Counted from the stretch's first letter, positions 51,993-61,713 are shown. The stretch is 64,000 nucleotides of DNA from VAZQ01 sp963702695 (GCA_963702695.1 CAVPDS010000029.1:248001-312000); one strand, 5' to 3'. Notes: a model not told the origin generated them from the letters alone. Numbers and translations: made by a program.

Positions 51993-53846
51993 TTACTTCG
52001 CCTCGGCCTTCAGTGCGGCCAGTTCCGCCTCACTGCGCAGCGTCATGACGCCCATCGCGCTCGCCCGGTATACCGGCATGACCACCTGGGTCTTGCCGTC
52101 GCGTTCCATGAGCGACACGTGACGGATTTCCGTCCCGCGCACCGGCAGTTCGAACGTAGTCCACTTGTTGGTTGCCGGATCGTATTTCACGATCTCGTCC
52201 GAGGTCCACAGATTGCCCCACACGTTGTGGTTCTTGTCGACCGCAATGTGATAGGGCTGCATCGTGGTGCTCGGGAACGGGATGATCTTCGTCTCGAGCG
52301 TCTTCGTGTCGATTCGCGCGAGCGTCGAGCCCCACGAATTGCCGACCCAGAGGACGTCGCCGTTCTTGTCCGTGCCCATGCGGCGCGGGCCCTGCGACCA
52401 CGGCAGCGGCCTGCCATTGGCGCGGTCATCATAGTTTTCATAGAACGCGCGCTGCTCTGGCGTTGCACGATCGATTTCGTCCTTCAGCGAGGGCAGATGG
52501 ACCTCGGTCACCTTGCCGGTCTTCATGTCGGCATGGCCGATGGTGTCGAACGCCATCTGCGCCCACCAGCCGTTGCCGTCGCGGTCGCCCGCGGCGCCGT
52601 AGGTGCTGTTGGTGCCCTTCGCGTTCTTGAACGGGAGCGTCGACTTGAAGTCGGTGAACTTCTCCGTCGTCGGGTCGAACTGCAGGACGCCGTCCGGCGC
52701 CGAAGCCCAGACCTTGCCCTTGCCGTCCACGTCCATGGTCACGGCGCCGCCGAGCGGCGACATGCTGGTAGGCGTCTGGTAGACGGTGATCTTCTCGCTC
52801 GCCACGTCGAGCTTGCCGAGGCTGCGGCGGCCCGGATTGATGTCGAACCAGAAGTTGCCGTCGCCGTCCCGGACCAGACCGTGGGCCGTCGCAGCATTTC
52901 CCTGCGTATTGTTGGTCTTGAGGTATTTGACCTCGCCGGTCTTGGTGTCGACCTTGCCGATCGTCACGTATTTGTTGGGATTGTTGACGGTGTAATAGAG
53001 GTTGCCGTCCAGCCCCATGCCGCCGTCATGCGGAAGCTGGCCGAGCTTGGACGTGGTTCCCCTCGTCCAGTCGGTGCCGTCATTGGGATTATATTTGGTG
53101 CCGATGCCCGCATCGGGATTGAGTGGGAGATCATAAAGCGTCCAGGTCACGCGGGCGGCTTCGCCGGTCGGCCGCGGTCGCGGCTTGAACTTCATGGAGG
53201 ACTCGCCCGGCCCGCGGGCGCGCGCGAGATAGGCGGCGAGCGCCTTCTGGTTGAATTCGATGATGGCGTTGGCCTTCGGATTGGGCGGCATGACGCCGGT
53301 GTTCGCCACCATCTTCATCAGGTTGATGATCTTGTTCCAGCCCGCCTCGTCGAACTTGAACTGGAGAGGATAGCCCGGCGAATGGCAGCCGGTGCATTGA
53401 TTGGTGAACACTTTCTTGATGCGCGCGTCCTCTTCGCTTTCGTCGGGGAGCGCCGCCACCAGCAGTTCGCTCGGCAACTGTCGAATCATCTGCTCGCGAT
53501 CGGTGATCGCGGCCAACTTCAGATCTTCGTGCTTGGCGGCGCCGAGATCGACTTCGCCCTTGCTGGTTTCGAACCCGAGCGCTTGCGCCCAGACGCGGTA
53601 TTTTCCCTCCGGCAGGGACGGGAAGTAATAATTTCCAGCCTCGTCAGTATAGACGCTGGTGGTGATGGTGGCGCCTTCCTGCTTGGCGGAGACCGTGACG
53701 CCGCCGAGCTTTTCGCCCGACGACGACGTGATCGTTCCGCTGAGCAGGGCATCAGCCGCAAAAGCGGCCGGAGCGAACGCGGTCGCTGCAAGGCCCAACA
53801 CGAGGCTCGATACGCTGGTCAGCATAAGTGCGCGCGCATGTTTCAT
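51993..53846 (-). CDS. Periplasmic haem-propeller protein 2
   Basis: 617 residues, paralogous to the proteins encoded at 49534-51369 and 54288-56132. Signal peptide to about residue 30 (AAFA-AD). Beta-sandwich (LLSGTITSSSGEKLGGVTVSAKQEG). Haem site NQCTGCH at 151-155. Then the propeller, with repeats such as GNLYYTVNN, GNFWFDIN and WASAPDG. The order of domains is identical in all three. Unlike the other two copies it has no cytochrome c gene directly upstream; 440 bp separate it from copy 3. ATG 53846 gives the clean signal peptide. Confidence 0.75.
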   Translation of the reverse strand: MKHARALMLTSVSSLVLGLAATAFAPAAFAADALLSGTITSSSGEKLGGVTVSAKQEGATITTSVYTDEAGNYYFPSLPEGKYRVWAQALGFETSKGEVDLGAAKHEDLKLAAITDREQMIRQLPSELLVAALPDESEEDARIKKVFTNQCTGCHSPGYPLQFKFDEAGWNKIINLMKMVANTGVMPPNPKANAIIEFNQKALAAYLARARGPGESSMKFKPRPRPTGEAARVTWTLYDLPLNPDAGIGTKYNPNDGTDWTRGTTSKLGQLPHDGGMGLDGNLYYTVNNPNKYVTIGKVDTKTGEVKYLKTNNTQGNAATAHGLVRDGDGNFWFDINPGRRSLGKLDVASEKITVYQTPTSMSPLGGAVTMDVDGKGKVWASAPDGVLQFDPTTEKFTDFKSTLPFKNAKGTNSTYGAAGDRDGNGWWAQMAFDTIGHADMKTGKVTEVHLPSLKDEIDRATPEQRAFYENYDDRANGRPLPWSQGPRRMGTDKNGDVLWVGNSWGSTLARIDTKTLETKIIPFPSTTMQPYHIAVDKNHNVWGNLWTSDEIVKYDPATNKWTTFELPVRGTEIRHVSLMERDGKTQVVMPVYRASAMGVMTLRSEAELAALKAEAK

Positions 53847-54287
53847 TGGCGTCTCTCCTAGCGTCCGCCCATTGCCGCTTGTCGCCGGAGCGGACTGTTG
53901 CGTTGTTACCGTCGCAGAATACGCAAGGGTCGCTTCGAGAAAGGCGCGCTCAGGCATGCTTGTTGTTCTTGTAGTTTTCAGAGCGTGCCGGTGGCGCGAG
54001 CCTACGCCGATCCGGGTGGGATCGGAAGGCCCCGCGGGGCATTTTCCGGACCGGAAGTGACGGGACGGCTCGCCCACGTGGTCATCGCGGGGCCTGTCCC
54101 GGCAATCTCGACACTGAGAATACGGCCGAGCCTTTTCGATCGCGATGGTCGGGACAAGCCCGGCCGTGACGGAGCGGAGGCCCACGCGCGCAGGCAGGCG
54201 CAAAAAGCAGCGGGCGGGCCACGCTCGATCAGGAGCAGGCGCCCGCCCGGAACGATGGGCCGCGCCGAGGCGCGGCCGTAGTAATGA
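53847..54287. repeat. Intergenic region with a palindromic repeat element
   Basis: This 441-bp gap holds imperfect inverted arms at about 54075-54111 and 54142-54170 (GCCTGTCCCGGC opposite GGGACAAGCCCGGCC). This matches the common Bradyrhizobium-type intergenic repeat as I recall it. A second hairpin at 54258-54277 (GGCCGCGCC/GGCGCGGCC) lies just past the stop of copy 3. No gene is seen. Confidence 0.6.
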
Positions 54288-56132
54288 TTACTGAACCTTC
54301 GCCTTGAGCGCCGCCAGTTCGGCATCACTGCGCACGTACATCTTCGCCATGTGGCTCGACCGGTAGACCGGCACGACCACATAGTTCCTGCCGTCGATCT
54401 CGCGCAGCGAGATGTGTCGGATCTCGGTGCCGTGCACCGGCAGCTCGAAGGTGGTCCACTTGTTGGTCGACGGATCGAGCTTCACGATCTGGTCCGAGGT
54501 CCACAGGTTGCCCCACACGTTGTGATGGTCGTCGACCGCGATGTGGTAGGGCTGCATGGTTTTTTCGGGGAACGGCACGAACGAGGTCTCGCCGGTCTTG
54601 GTGTTGATCTTGGCCAGGCTGTTGCCCCAGGAGTTGCCGACCCAGAGCACGTCCGCGTTCTTGTCGGTGCCCATGCGGCGCGGCCCCTGCGACCACGGGA
54701 CCGGGCTGTTGAAGCCCAACTCGTTGAAGTTCTCGTAGAAGGCGCGGTCTTCCGGCTTGACCTTGTCCATGGCGTCCTTCACCGCCGGCAGCTTGACTTC
54801 GCTGACCTTGCCGGTCGTCGGATCGCCATGGCCGATGGTGTCCATCGCCATCTGCGCCCACCAGCCGTTGCCGTCGCGGTCGCCCGCGGCGCCGTAGGTC
54901 ATGCCGCTGCCCTTCGGGCTGGCATAGGGCGTGATCGACTTGAAGTCGGTGAACCTTTCCGCCTTCGGGTCGAAGCGCACGGCGCCGTCGGGAGCCGAGG
55001 CCCAGATGTAGCCCTTGCCATCCACGTCCATGGTCACGGCGCCGCCGAGCGGCGACATGTTGTTCGGCGTCGCGTAGACCGTGATCTTCTCGGTCTTGAC
55101 GTCGAGCTTGCCGAGGCTGCGGCGGCCCGGGTTCACGTCGAACCAGAGATTGCCTTCGGCGTCGTGGGTGAGGCCGTGGGCATTGGCGGCGCGGCCATTC
55201 GCGGCGGTCACCTTGAGGAACTTCACTTCGCCGGTCTTGCCATCGACCTTACCGATGGTGGCGACGGTGTTGGGGTTGTTGTTCGTGAAGTAGAGATTGC
55301 CTTCGGCGTCCATGTTGCCGTCATGGGGCATCTCGCCGAGCTTGGAGGTGATGCCGAGCGACCAGTCGCTGCCGTCGTTCGGGTTGTACTTGACCTGCGT
55401 GCCGATGCCGGTGTCTGCAATGAGCGGCAGGTCATAGAGCGTCCACACGGCGCGGGCGGCTTCGCCGGTCGGCCGCGGACGCGGCGTAAACTTCATCGAC
55501 GTCTGTCCCGGACCGCGCGCACGCGCGAGATAGGCCGCGAGCTGCTTCTGGTTATGCTCGATGATCGCGCTCGCCTTCGCATTCGGTCCCGGATAGACCC
55601 CGCTGCCGGGCACGACCTTCATCAGGTTGATGATCTTGTTCCAACCGGCTTCGTCGAACTTGAACTGAAGCGGGTAGCCGGACTCATGACAGCCGGTGCA
55701 GTTGTTGGTAAAGATCTTCTTGATCGCCGCGTCTTCGGGCGATTCCTCTGGCAGCGCCGCAACCATCAGTTCGCTGGGTAGCTGGCGATACATCGCCTCC
55801 GCATCGGTCATCGGCTTGAGGCTGATGTCGTGATGAGTCGTGCTGGTGAGATTGGCCGTGCCCTTCGCGGTCTCGAAGCCGAGCGCCTGCGCCGAGACGT
55901 TATATTTGCCCTCGGGCAGTGGCGGGAAATAATAATTGCCGCTCTCATCTGTGTAGACGCTGGTGGTGATGGTCGTACCGTCTTGCTTGGCGGAAACAGT
56001 GACGCCGCCGAGCTTCTCGCCGGACGGCGACGTGATCACGCCGGTCAGCAACTGGTCCGCTGCGGAGGCAGCGGTCGCCATCACGAACAGGCTGGCTGCG
56101 CTTGTCAGCAAAATAGCTCGCATGCTTTTCAT
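54288..56132 (-). CDS. Periplasmic haem-propeller protein 3
   Basis: 614 residues, third paralogue. Signal peptide to about residue 25 (AASA-AD). Carboxypeptidase-regulatory-like domain. Haem site NNCTGCH at 145-149. Then the Vgb-like propeller (GNLYFTNNN, GNLWFDVN, WASAPDG). The N-terminal region and blades are more like copy 2 than copy 1, so copies 2 and 3 probably split later. ATG 56132 follows GGAGAAGTTG; an upstream TTG is not needed. A cytochrome c gene precedes it by 43 bp, so a two-gene operon is likely. Confidence 0.75.
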   Translation of the reverse strand: MKSMRAILLTSAASLFVMATAASAADQLLTGVITSPSGEKLGGVTVSAKQDGTTITTSVYTDESGNYYFPPLPEGKYNVSAQALGFETAKGTANLTSTTHHDISLKPMTDAEAMYRQLPSELMVAALPEESPEDAAIKKIFTNNCTGCHESGYPLQFKFDEAGWNKIINLMKVVPGSGVYPGPNAKASAIIEHNQKQLAAYLARARGPGQTSMKFTPRPRPTGEAARAVWTLYDLPLIADTGIGTQVKYNPNDGSDWSLGITSKLGEMPHDGNMDAEGNLYFTNNNPNTVATIGKVDGKTGEVKFLKVTAANGRAANAHGLTHDAEGNLWFDVNPGRRSLGKLDVKTEKITVYATPNNMSPLGGAVTMDVDGKGYIWASAPDGAVRFDPKAERFTDFKSITPYASPKGSGMTYGAAGDRDGNGWWAQMAMDTIGHGDPTTGKVSEVKLPAVKDAMDKVKPEDRAFYENFNELGFNSPVPWSQGPRRMGTDKNADVLWVGNSWGNSLAKINTKTGETSFVPFPEKTMQPYHIAVDDHHNVWGNLWTSDQIVKLDPSTNKWTTFELPVHGTEIRHISLREIDGRNYVVVPVYRSSHMAKMYVRSDAELAALKAKVQ

Positions 56133-56175
56133 CAACTTCTCCTTGGGTCAGATCGAACGGATTGAGTTACGCCGC

Positions 56176-56520
56176 TCAGCGGGCAGGCGCGGCGGCCGGT
56201 GTGGGGACGGTTCTCACGTACGCAATGATCGCATCGATGTCCGTGCTCTTCAGATAGTACTTGAAGGCCGGCATGCGCGGGGTGCCATTCTCGATGTACT
56301 CGCGCATGATCGAGTCATCGCCGTTGCCGGCGGCCTTGTTCAGTGGCGGGCCATAGGTCTTGGCATTCAGTGAAGGTGGAAGGTGGCAGACGCCGCACGA
56401 CTGGGCCAGGACTTGACGGCCGTGCCGTTGGGTATCGTTGAGGTTGTCGCCCTGCTGGGCGGAGGCCAGTTGCGGCCAGGCGGCCGCGGCAAGCAGAACC
56501 AACGTCGTGGTGACCTTCAT
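56176..56520 (-). CDS. Small periplasmic cytochrome c, copy 2
   Basis: 114 residues; paralogue of the cytochrome at 51397-51762. A signal peptide (VTTTLVLLAAAAWPQLASAQ) precedes the haem site LAQSCGVCH. GTPRMPAFKYYLKSTDIDAIIAYV contains the likely Met ligand. Start ATG 56520 follows GGAGGAAATT. It is the promoter-proximal gene before propeller protein 3 and is divergent from the flavoprotein gene at 56656, so the 135-bp gap holds both promoters. Confidence 0.88.
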   Translation of the reverse strand: MKVTTTLVLLAAAAWPQLASAQQGDNLNDTQRHGRQVLAQSCGVCHLPPSLNAKTYGPPLNKAAGNGDDSIMREYIENGTPRMPAFKYYLKSTDIDAIIAYVRTVPTPAAAPAR

Positions 56521-56655
56521 CCGAATTTCCTCCTCCATCTGTAGTTTGGAATGAGCCTACCCTTGGGCTGGCGCGAAGGGAAGGGGACTTGCGCGCGCGG
56601 CCGATGGATTCGGTCGCCCCTGCGTGATATCGCGGTGACCGTTAAAGAGAATCTT

Positions 56656-58071
56656 ATGCAGTATGACTTGATCACGGTCGGCGGCGGTTTCTCCGGTTTG
56701 ACCACCGCGTGCCGGGCCGCCGAGCTGGGCCAGCGGGCGGCCGTGCTGGAAGCGCGGACGGAAGATCGTTACCCCTGCAGTTCGCGCTTCACGACCGGCG
56801 TCTGCAATGTCATGGGACGCCCCATCACGCTGGAACCCGACCGCCTGTTCGATGCGATCATGACGGGGAGTGGCGCCGCAGCGCATCCCGAGGTCGCGCG
56901 CGCGGTAGCCGACAACGGCAAGCGGGCCATCGATTGGCTCACCCGCGAGGGCGGGCGTTTCGTCCGCAAGGCCCTGGCGCACGATCAGCCCGGGCAGCAG
57001 GTCCTGGCTCCGCCGCGGCGGCTGATGGCGGGGCTCGACTGGGAGGGCCGCGGTGGCGACGTCCTCATGCGCCGCTTGGAGGAGAACCTGGCCGCCCGCG
57101 GCGGCGCCGTGCTGCGCGGCACGACGGTTCGGTCGCTGATTGTCGAGGGCGGCGCTTGCGTCGGTGTCGAAGTGACTCGGGACGGCAAGACGGAGCGCAT
57201 CAATGCCTCGGCGGTGGTCGTTGCCGATGGCGGCTTTGCTGCCAACCGCGACATGATTGCCCGCACCATCACCCCGCGCGCCGATCGCGTGCTATGCCGC
57301 GTCGGGCCGGGCGCGATGGGCGATGGTATCCGCATGGCCGAAGCGGCGGGCGCGGCGGTTGGCGGCTTCGGCGCGTTCTATGGCCATGTCCATCACCGCA
57401 ACGCCATGACCAATCCACGGCTGTGGCCTTATCCGCACCTCGACGCAGTCGGCGAGGTCGGCATCCTCGTTGGCCCCGACGGCCGGCGCTTTACTGACGA
57501 GGGGCTTGGTGGCGTCTGCATGGCGAATGCGATCGCGCGCTTGCCTGATCCGCTGAGCGCTTATCTCATGATCGACGAAGCCATGTGGCGCGCGGAGCCG
57601 GCGCTGTCCACGACGGTCGCCGCCAACCCGAGCATGGTGTCAGCGGGAGGCGGATTGATTACGGTGAACAATATTGCCGAGCTTGCGGAAGCCACCGGCC
57701 TTCCGGAAGTCGCGTTGGCCGAAACGATCCGGGCGCACAATGGGGCGGTGGCAAGCAATGACTTCTCCGGCCTGCTGGTGCCGCGCACGATCAGAAAACA
57801 TAAGCCGATGCCGTTCGCCGCGCCGCCATTTCACGCGGTCCCGCTCTGCGCTGGAATCACCGGGACGATGGGCGGCTTGGTGATCGATGCGCATGCCCAG
57901 GCGCGCAAGCCGGATGGTGCCGTGTTTCCGGGGCTTTTCGCCGTGGGCACCCCCGTCGCCGGCCTGGAAGGCGGGCCGCGTGCGGGCTACGTGGGCGGGC
58001 TTTCGAAGGCCTTCATCCTCGGCCTGCTGGCGGCCGAACGGATCGCATCAGAGGCAGGCGCGCGAGCGTAG
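56656..58071 (+). CDS. FAD-dependent dehydrogenase, fumarate reductase/TcuA-like
   Basis: 471 residues of the fumarate reductase/succinate dehydrogenase flavoprotein superfamily. The N-terminal FAD-binding fold starts DLITVGGGFSGLTTACRAAELG. A second FAD segment (VVVADGGFAANRDMI) and the C-terminal GPRAGYVGGLSKAFILG motif complete it. It resembles tricarballylate dehydrogenase (TcuA) and related oxidoreductases; the exact substrate is not readable. It is divergent from the cytochrome/propeller module, a possible electron-acceptor chain. ATG 56656 is placed at the FAD motif. Confidence 0.82.
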   Translation: MQYDLITVGGGFSGLTTACRAAELGQRAAVLEARTEDRYPCSSRFTTGVCNVMGRPITLEPDRLFDAIMTGSGAAAHPEVARAVADNGKRAIDWLTREGGRFVRKALAHDQPGQQVLAPPRRLMAGLDWEGRGGDVLMRRLEENLAARGGAVLRGTTVRSLIVEGGACVGVEVTRDGKTERINASAVVVADGGFAANRDMIARTITPRADRVLCRVGPGAMGDGIRMAEAAGAAVGGFGAFYGHVHHRNAMTNPRLWPYPHLDAVGEVGILVGPDGRRFTDEGLGGVCMANAIARLPDPLSAYLMIDEAMWRAEPALSTTVAANPSMVSAGGGLITVNNIAELAEATGLPEVALAETIRAHNGAVASNDFSGLLVPRTIRKHKPMPFAAPPFHAVPLCAGITGTMGGLVIDAHAQARKPDGAVFPGLFAVGTPVAGLEGGPRAGYVGGLSKAFILGLLAAERIASEAGARA

Positions 58072-58073
58072 GA

Positions 58074-58415
58074 TCAACGCGTTCCGGCGCCGATGGTCGC
58101 GTCAGGTTCCTTCGGCAGCTTGCGCGCGGCCTGCATCATTTCAAGGCAGGTCAGCAATTCGGTATAGGTCGAGTCGCCACCGGCGACTGACAGGCCCGTG
58201 CAGGTCGAGCGGTCGGGGGCGGCGAAGGTCGGCCACTCCTGCACCAGCTTGTCGCGCGCGGCCTTTTCGGTGTTCAGGCACACGTCGGTTTCCGCTTTGG
58301 GTCCAACGGCTTCGGTGCTGGTCGCGGTACAACTCGGGCGCACGTCGTAGGTTGGCACCCCGTCCGCGACCGGCATGGCCAGTTGGGCGGCGAGGAAAAC
58401 CATCGGAAGAATCAT
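58074..58415 (-). CDS. Small secreted protein with cysteines
   Basis: 113 residues. It starts with a short hydrophobic segment (MILPMVFLAAQLAMPVADG), likely a signal peptide. The rest contains CTATSTEAVGPKAETDVCLNTEKAARDKLVQEW, TCTGLS and TCLEMMQAARKL, with four or five cysteines that could form disulfide bonds. I do not recognise a family. It is convergent with the flavoprotein gene, 2 bp apart; a longer frame upstream has no support. Confidence 0.6.
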   Translation of the reverse strand: MILPMVFLAAQLAMPVADGVPTYDVRPSCTATSTEAVGPKAETDVCLNTEKAARDKLVQEWPTFAAPDRSTCTGLSVAGGDSTYTELLTCLEMMQAARKLPKEPDATIGAGTR

Positions 58416-58572
58416 GGTCGTGCTCCTTGATTCATGAAACCCGATCCGTCGGAACAACACCCAAAACGGATTCCGGTTGCGCCCCCGAGTTCGCCTGGCA
58501 CCTTGCGTTTGGATTCTTGCAGAAGTCTTGGAAAAATGGCACTTTCCGCATGGGCACCTCACTCAAACTGCG

Positions 58573-59394
58573 GTGATTCACTTGTTCGCCAAAATCAATC
58601 ACGTCGCCATCGTCAGCGAAAAATATTCATTGCTGGCGGCGTTTTACGAGTCTCTGTTCGGAATGACCCGATCACCCAAGGGCCGCATCAACCGCGCCAT
58701 CACGGTGGGCGACGGCTATGTCGGCCTGAACATCAATCCGCGGAAGGCCGGAAGGCCCGCCGCGCTCGACCATTTCGGCGTTGAAGTCAGTGACATAGAG
58801 ACGGTCTTTGACCGGATGAAGACGAAGTACCCGAGTGCCGACTGGGTGCAGCGCCCGAGCACCCGCCCGTTCGCCGGTATCACCGCCAACGACCCCGACG
58901 GCAACGTCTTCGACCTATCCCAGAAGCAGATGGCGAACCGCTCTGGCGTCTACGTGGAAAACGATGGCAACCAGCATGGACGCCACATCAGTCACGTCGC
59001 GATGAGGACCATGCGCCCGGACGAGCTGGCGCGCTTCTATGTCGAGGTGTTCGAGTTCGCCGAGCAGAACGCCAAACCGGGCGACCCGAACCACTATCTC
59101 AGCGACGGCAAGATGACGCTGATGATCATGCCCTGGAAGATCACCAACTACGTTGGGCAGAGCATCCTGCCGACCGGCATGGATCACATCGGCTTCACCG
59201 TCGAGAGCGTCGACAAACTCAAGGCGGATACCGACGAGCTCATCGGCATCAACCCGGTGATGAATCCGATCCCGCTCGGCAAGGGCAAGGAGGGCGGCGC
59301 GCGGCTCGACCTGCTCAAGCAACAATGCCCGATCAGCGAGCATTTCATGAGCGACCCGGATTTCACTTTGCTGGCAGTGCGCGAAGCGCATTGA
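58573..59394 (+). CDS. Two-domain VOC (glyoxalase/dioxygenase-like) protein
   Basis: 273 residues with two vicinal-oxygen-chelate modules. The first is about 5-125 (FAKINHVAIVSEKYSLLAAFYESLFGM to ITANDPDGNVFDL). The second is about 135-273 (HISHVAMRTMRPDELARFYVEVF, then MDHIGFTVESVDKLK). Metal ligands His and Glu of typical dioxygenases are partly visible. Extradiol-type or isomerase chemistry is possible. The start is set at GTG 58573, because similarity begins with FAKINHVAIV. Flanked by genes with catabolic functions. Confidence 0.75.
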   Translation: MIHLFAKINHVAIVSEKYSLLAAFYESLFGMTRSPKGRINRAITVGDGYVGLNINPRKAGRPAALDHFGVEVSDIETVFDRMKTKYPSADWVQRPSTRPFAGITANDPDGNVFDLSQKQMANRSGVYVENDGNQHGRHISHVAMRTMRPDELARFYVEVFEFAEQNAKPGDPNHYLSDGKMTLMIMPWKITNYVGQSILPTGMDHIGFTVESVDKLKADTDELIGINPVMNPIPLGKGKEGGARLDLLKQQCPISEHFMSDPDFTLLAVREAH

Positions 59395-59560
59395 AACGGA
59401 CGGAGGGCTGGCAGGAGAAGCCTGCCGGCTTCCGATCTTGAACATGAAGCTGTCGTTCTCGGCGTGGGATCGAGGCAACGGACCGCCGCAGACATTCGGC
59501 GGAACGATTATTATCTCGGAGAGTACGGCGAGGACGCGCGATGTTCAGAAGTCCTGGCAA

Positions 59561-60505
59561 TCAGATTGCTTTTCGAATTTCCGATGGGGGTGCGCCGTAG
59601 GAACGCTTGAACGTGCGATTGAAATACGACAGGTCGCCAAAGCCGGACTCGAACGCAATCGACGCAATGCTTCGGTCGGCCCACCGTCGATCGGTCAGCA
59701 TGCGGTGTGCGCGCACGAGACGGCGGACGAGCACGAATTCTGAAAAAGAAGTTCCCTCGCCTTCGAACAGTTTGCGGATGTAGCTGTCCGATATTCTCTG
59801 GCGTTTCGCGACCGCAGCAGGCGAAAGGTCGCCGTGGGCGAGGTGCGCTTCGATGTCACTCTTGATGGCGCGCAGCCGCGCCGCGCGTATGCCACGACCC
59901 TCAGCGACCGCGGCTGCATCGCGCGTTGCGCGCAGAGAGACCGCGATGAGATCGCAAAGTTGGGCGACGATCAGTTGCCGCATCTCCGGCGCCGCGATCA
60001 CTGGATCATCGATCAATGCGCCGACGTAGTTCGTCAGCAGGTTCAGCGTGCCGGCGCCACGCGGAATTGGGCGCAGGACGGCATCATCGATATCGCGCAC
60101 AAGTAGAGCGAGCGGCGCGCGGGGTAGTCGGACGATGCGATGGTGCACAAGCCCCGGTCGGGTGATGGTCCGCGACTCCGAATACGTAAGTAGCACGGCA
60201 TCGCCATCTCCAAGCGTGATCTCGGCACCGCGCCCGGCAACGATGCTGCGACCGCTCAGATTTATGTGAATGCTGAAATCGTCGTTGCCGTCGACGACAT
60301 CCTGGTGGGTGTGTTCATGACGGTTTCCCCACACCGTCCCCGATTGGAGGCCGAGGCCGGGCATTTGCCGGGTGGCAATGTCGGCGCCGCACGCGAGGCC
60401 CGGGATTGGACGGAGCGGTACCCAGGTCAATCCGCGCTGATAGAGCGACCGCACAGCGCCGCCGCGCTCCTGCGCATGCAATGCGTCTGTCGCAAGCTGA
60501 GTCAT
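59561..60505 (-). CDS. AraC-family transcriptional regulator
   Basis: 314 residues. The N-terminal half looks like an AraC-binding-like sensor domain (DDFSIHINLSGRSIVAGRGAEITLGDGDAVLL). The C-terminal half (from about 210) carries two helix-turn-helices in AHLAHGDLSPAAVAKRQRISDSYIRKLFEGEG and DRSIASIAFESGFGDLSYFNRTFKRSYGAPPSEIR, the classical AraC tail. It is divergent from the TctC gene at 60686, which it probably controls, as in many transporter loci. ATG 60505 is placed at the start of domain similarity. Confidence 0.9.
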   Translation of the reverse strand: MTQLATDALHAQERGGAVRSLYQRGLTWVPLRPIPGLACGADIATRQMPGLGLQSGTVWGNRHEHTHQDVVDGNDDFSIHINLSGRSIVAGRGAEITLGDGDAVLLTYSESRTITRPGLVHHRIVRLPRAPLALLVRDIDDAVLRPIPRGAGTLNLLTNYVGALIDDPVIAAPEMRQLIVAQLCDLIAVSLRATRDAAAVAEGRGIRAARLRAIKSDIEAHLAHGDLSPAAVAKRQRISDSYIRKLFEGEGTSFSEFVLVRRLVRAHRMLTDRRWADRSIASIAFESGFGDLSYFNRTFKRSYGAPPSEIRKAI

Positions 60506-60685
60506 ATTCGCAACCGTGTCGCTCGTCGCGCCATGATCTCGGGGACATTCCAAACTCGCTCGGAGCAAAATAACGCTACAACCACTGCGGAGTCCCGTCC
60601 AGTCCAAGCAGGAGTCCCGTGAGGTCCAAGCCGGATGAATGCAACGATGGTAACCAACGCGCGACTGAACATCTGGGAGTCCTTC

Positions 60686-61657
60686 ATGAGCCGTCATGGG
60701 ATGCAGATCGTTTTCGCAGCCATGCTCATCGTCTCCGGCGCCGCACGCGCCGAAGACTGGCCGACGCGGCCGATCACGCTGGTCGTGCCATATGCAGCCG
60801 GAGGGCCGACCGATGCGATTGGACGCCTGTTCGCGCAGCAAATGAGCGAAGCGCTCGGTCGTCAGATCGTGGTCGAGAACATCGCCGGGGCGGGCGGCAT
60901 GACCGGCGCGAGCCGCGTCGCACATGCGGCGCCTGATGGCTATCGGCTTCTTTTCGTTGGCAGCGCCCTGACCTACAGCCAGCTACTCTACAAGAAGCCG
61001 CTCTTCAACTCGGTCACCGACTTCACACCCGTCGGTTTGCTGACCCGGCAATCGCTGGTGCTGATTGCGCGCAAGGATTTGCCGGCCACCGGCCTGCAGG
61101 AATTCATGCGCTATGTGAAGGCGAACAAGACTGCCAGCTTCGGTTCCGCCGGCGCCGGCTCCTCAACGCATCTCGGCTGCGTGATGCTCAATCTTGCGAT
61201 TGGAGCGGACGTCACCCACGTGCCCTATCGCGGCGTCGCGCCGGCGATGCAGGATTTGATTGGCGGCCGCATCGACTACATTTGCAACCTCATCCAGGAC
61301 GTGGTGCCCCAGGTCCAAGGCGGTGCCGTCAAGGCGGTCGCGATGCTCTCGCGCTCGCGCTCACCCATACTGCCCGATCTCCCGACCGCGGATGAACAAG
61401 GCCTTGCCGATTTCGACGCCGCCGACTGGTACGGGCTCTTCCTCCCGAAGGGCGCTCCGTCATCGATCGTGCAGAAGCTCCACCAGTCGGCGGTCGCGGC
61501 GCTGGATACGCCGTCGTTCCGCGATCGACTGCACCGTCTCGGTGTCGAGGTCGTCGTTCCGGAGCGGCGTAGCCCGGAATTTCTCGCCCGCTTTCTCAAG
61601 GACGAGATCGCGAAATGGACTGGCCCGATCAAGGCGAGCGGCGTCACGGCGGATTGA
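60686..61657 (+). CDS. TctC/Bug-family periplasmic solute-binding protein
   Basis: 323 residues. The signal peptide ends ARA-ED. The Bug fold is shown by DWPTRPITLVVPYAAGGPTDAIGRLFAQQMSEALGRQIVVENIAGAGGMTGASRVAHAAPDGYRLLF, followed by FGSAGAGSSTHL and the VPYRGVAPAMQDLIGGRIDY loop. These proteins bind carboxylates for tripartite tricarboxylate transporters, and many lack a cognate transporter nearby, as here. ATG 60686 with GGGAG upstream is preferred. It is divergent from the AraC gene. Confidence 0.9.
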   Translation: MSRHGMQIVFAAMLIVSGAARAEDWPTRPITLVVPYAAGGPTDAIGRLFAQQMSEALGRQIVVENIAGAGGMTGASRVAHAAPDGYRLLFVGSALTYSQLLYKKPLFNSVTDFTPVGLLTRQSLVLIARKDLPATGLQEFMRYVKANKTASFGSAGAGSSTHLGCVMLNLAIGADVTHVPYRGVAPAMQDLIGGRIDYICNLIQDVVPQVQGGAVKAVAMLSRSRSPILPDLPTADEQGLADFDAADWYGLFLPKGAPSSIVQKLHQSAVAALDTPSFRDRLHRLGVEVVVPERRSPEFLARFLKDEIAKWTGPIKASGVTAD

Positions 61658-61713
61658 TCCCTCGCCGGTGCCATTGCTCGGCACTCAGTCTCTGACAGAG
61701 CGTATCGGAATTC

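Noticed and set aside
52119..53861. Long plus-strand frames opposite the propeller genes
   Set aside because: These mirror genes with clear signal peptides, haem sites and propeller blades on the minus strand.
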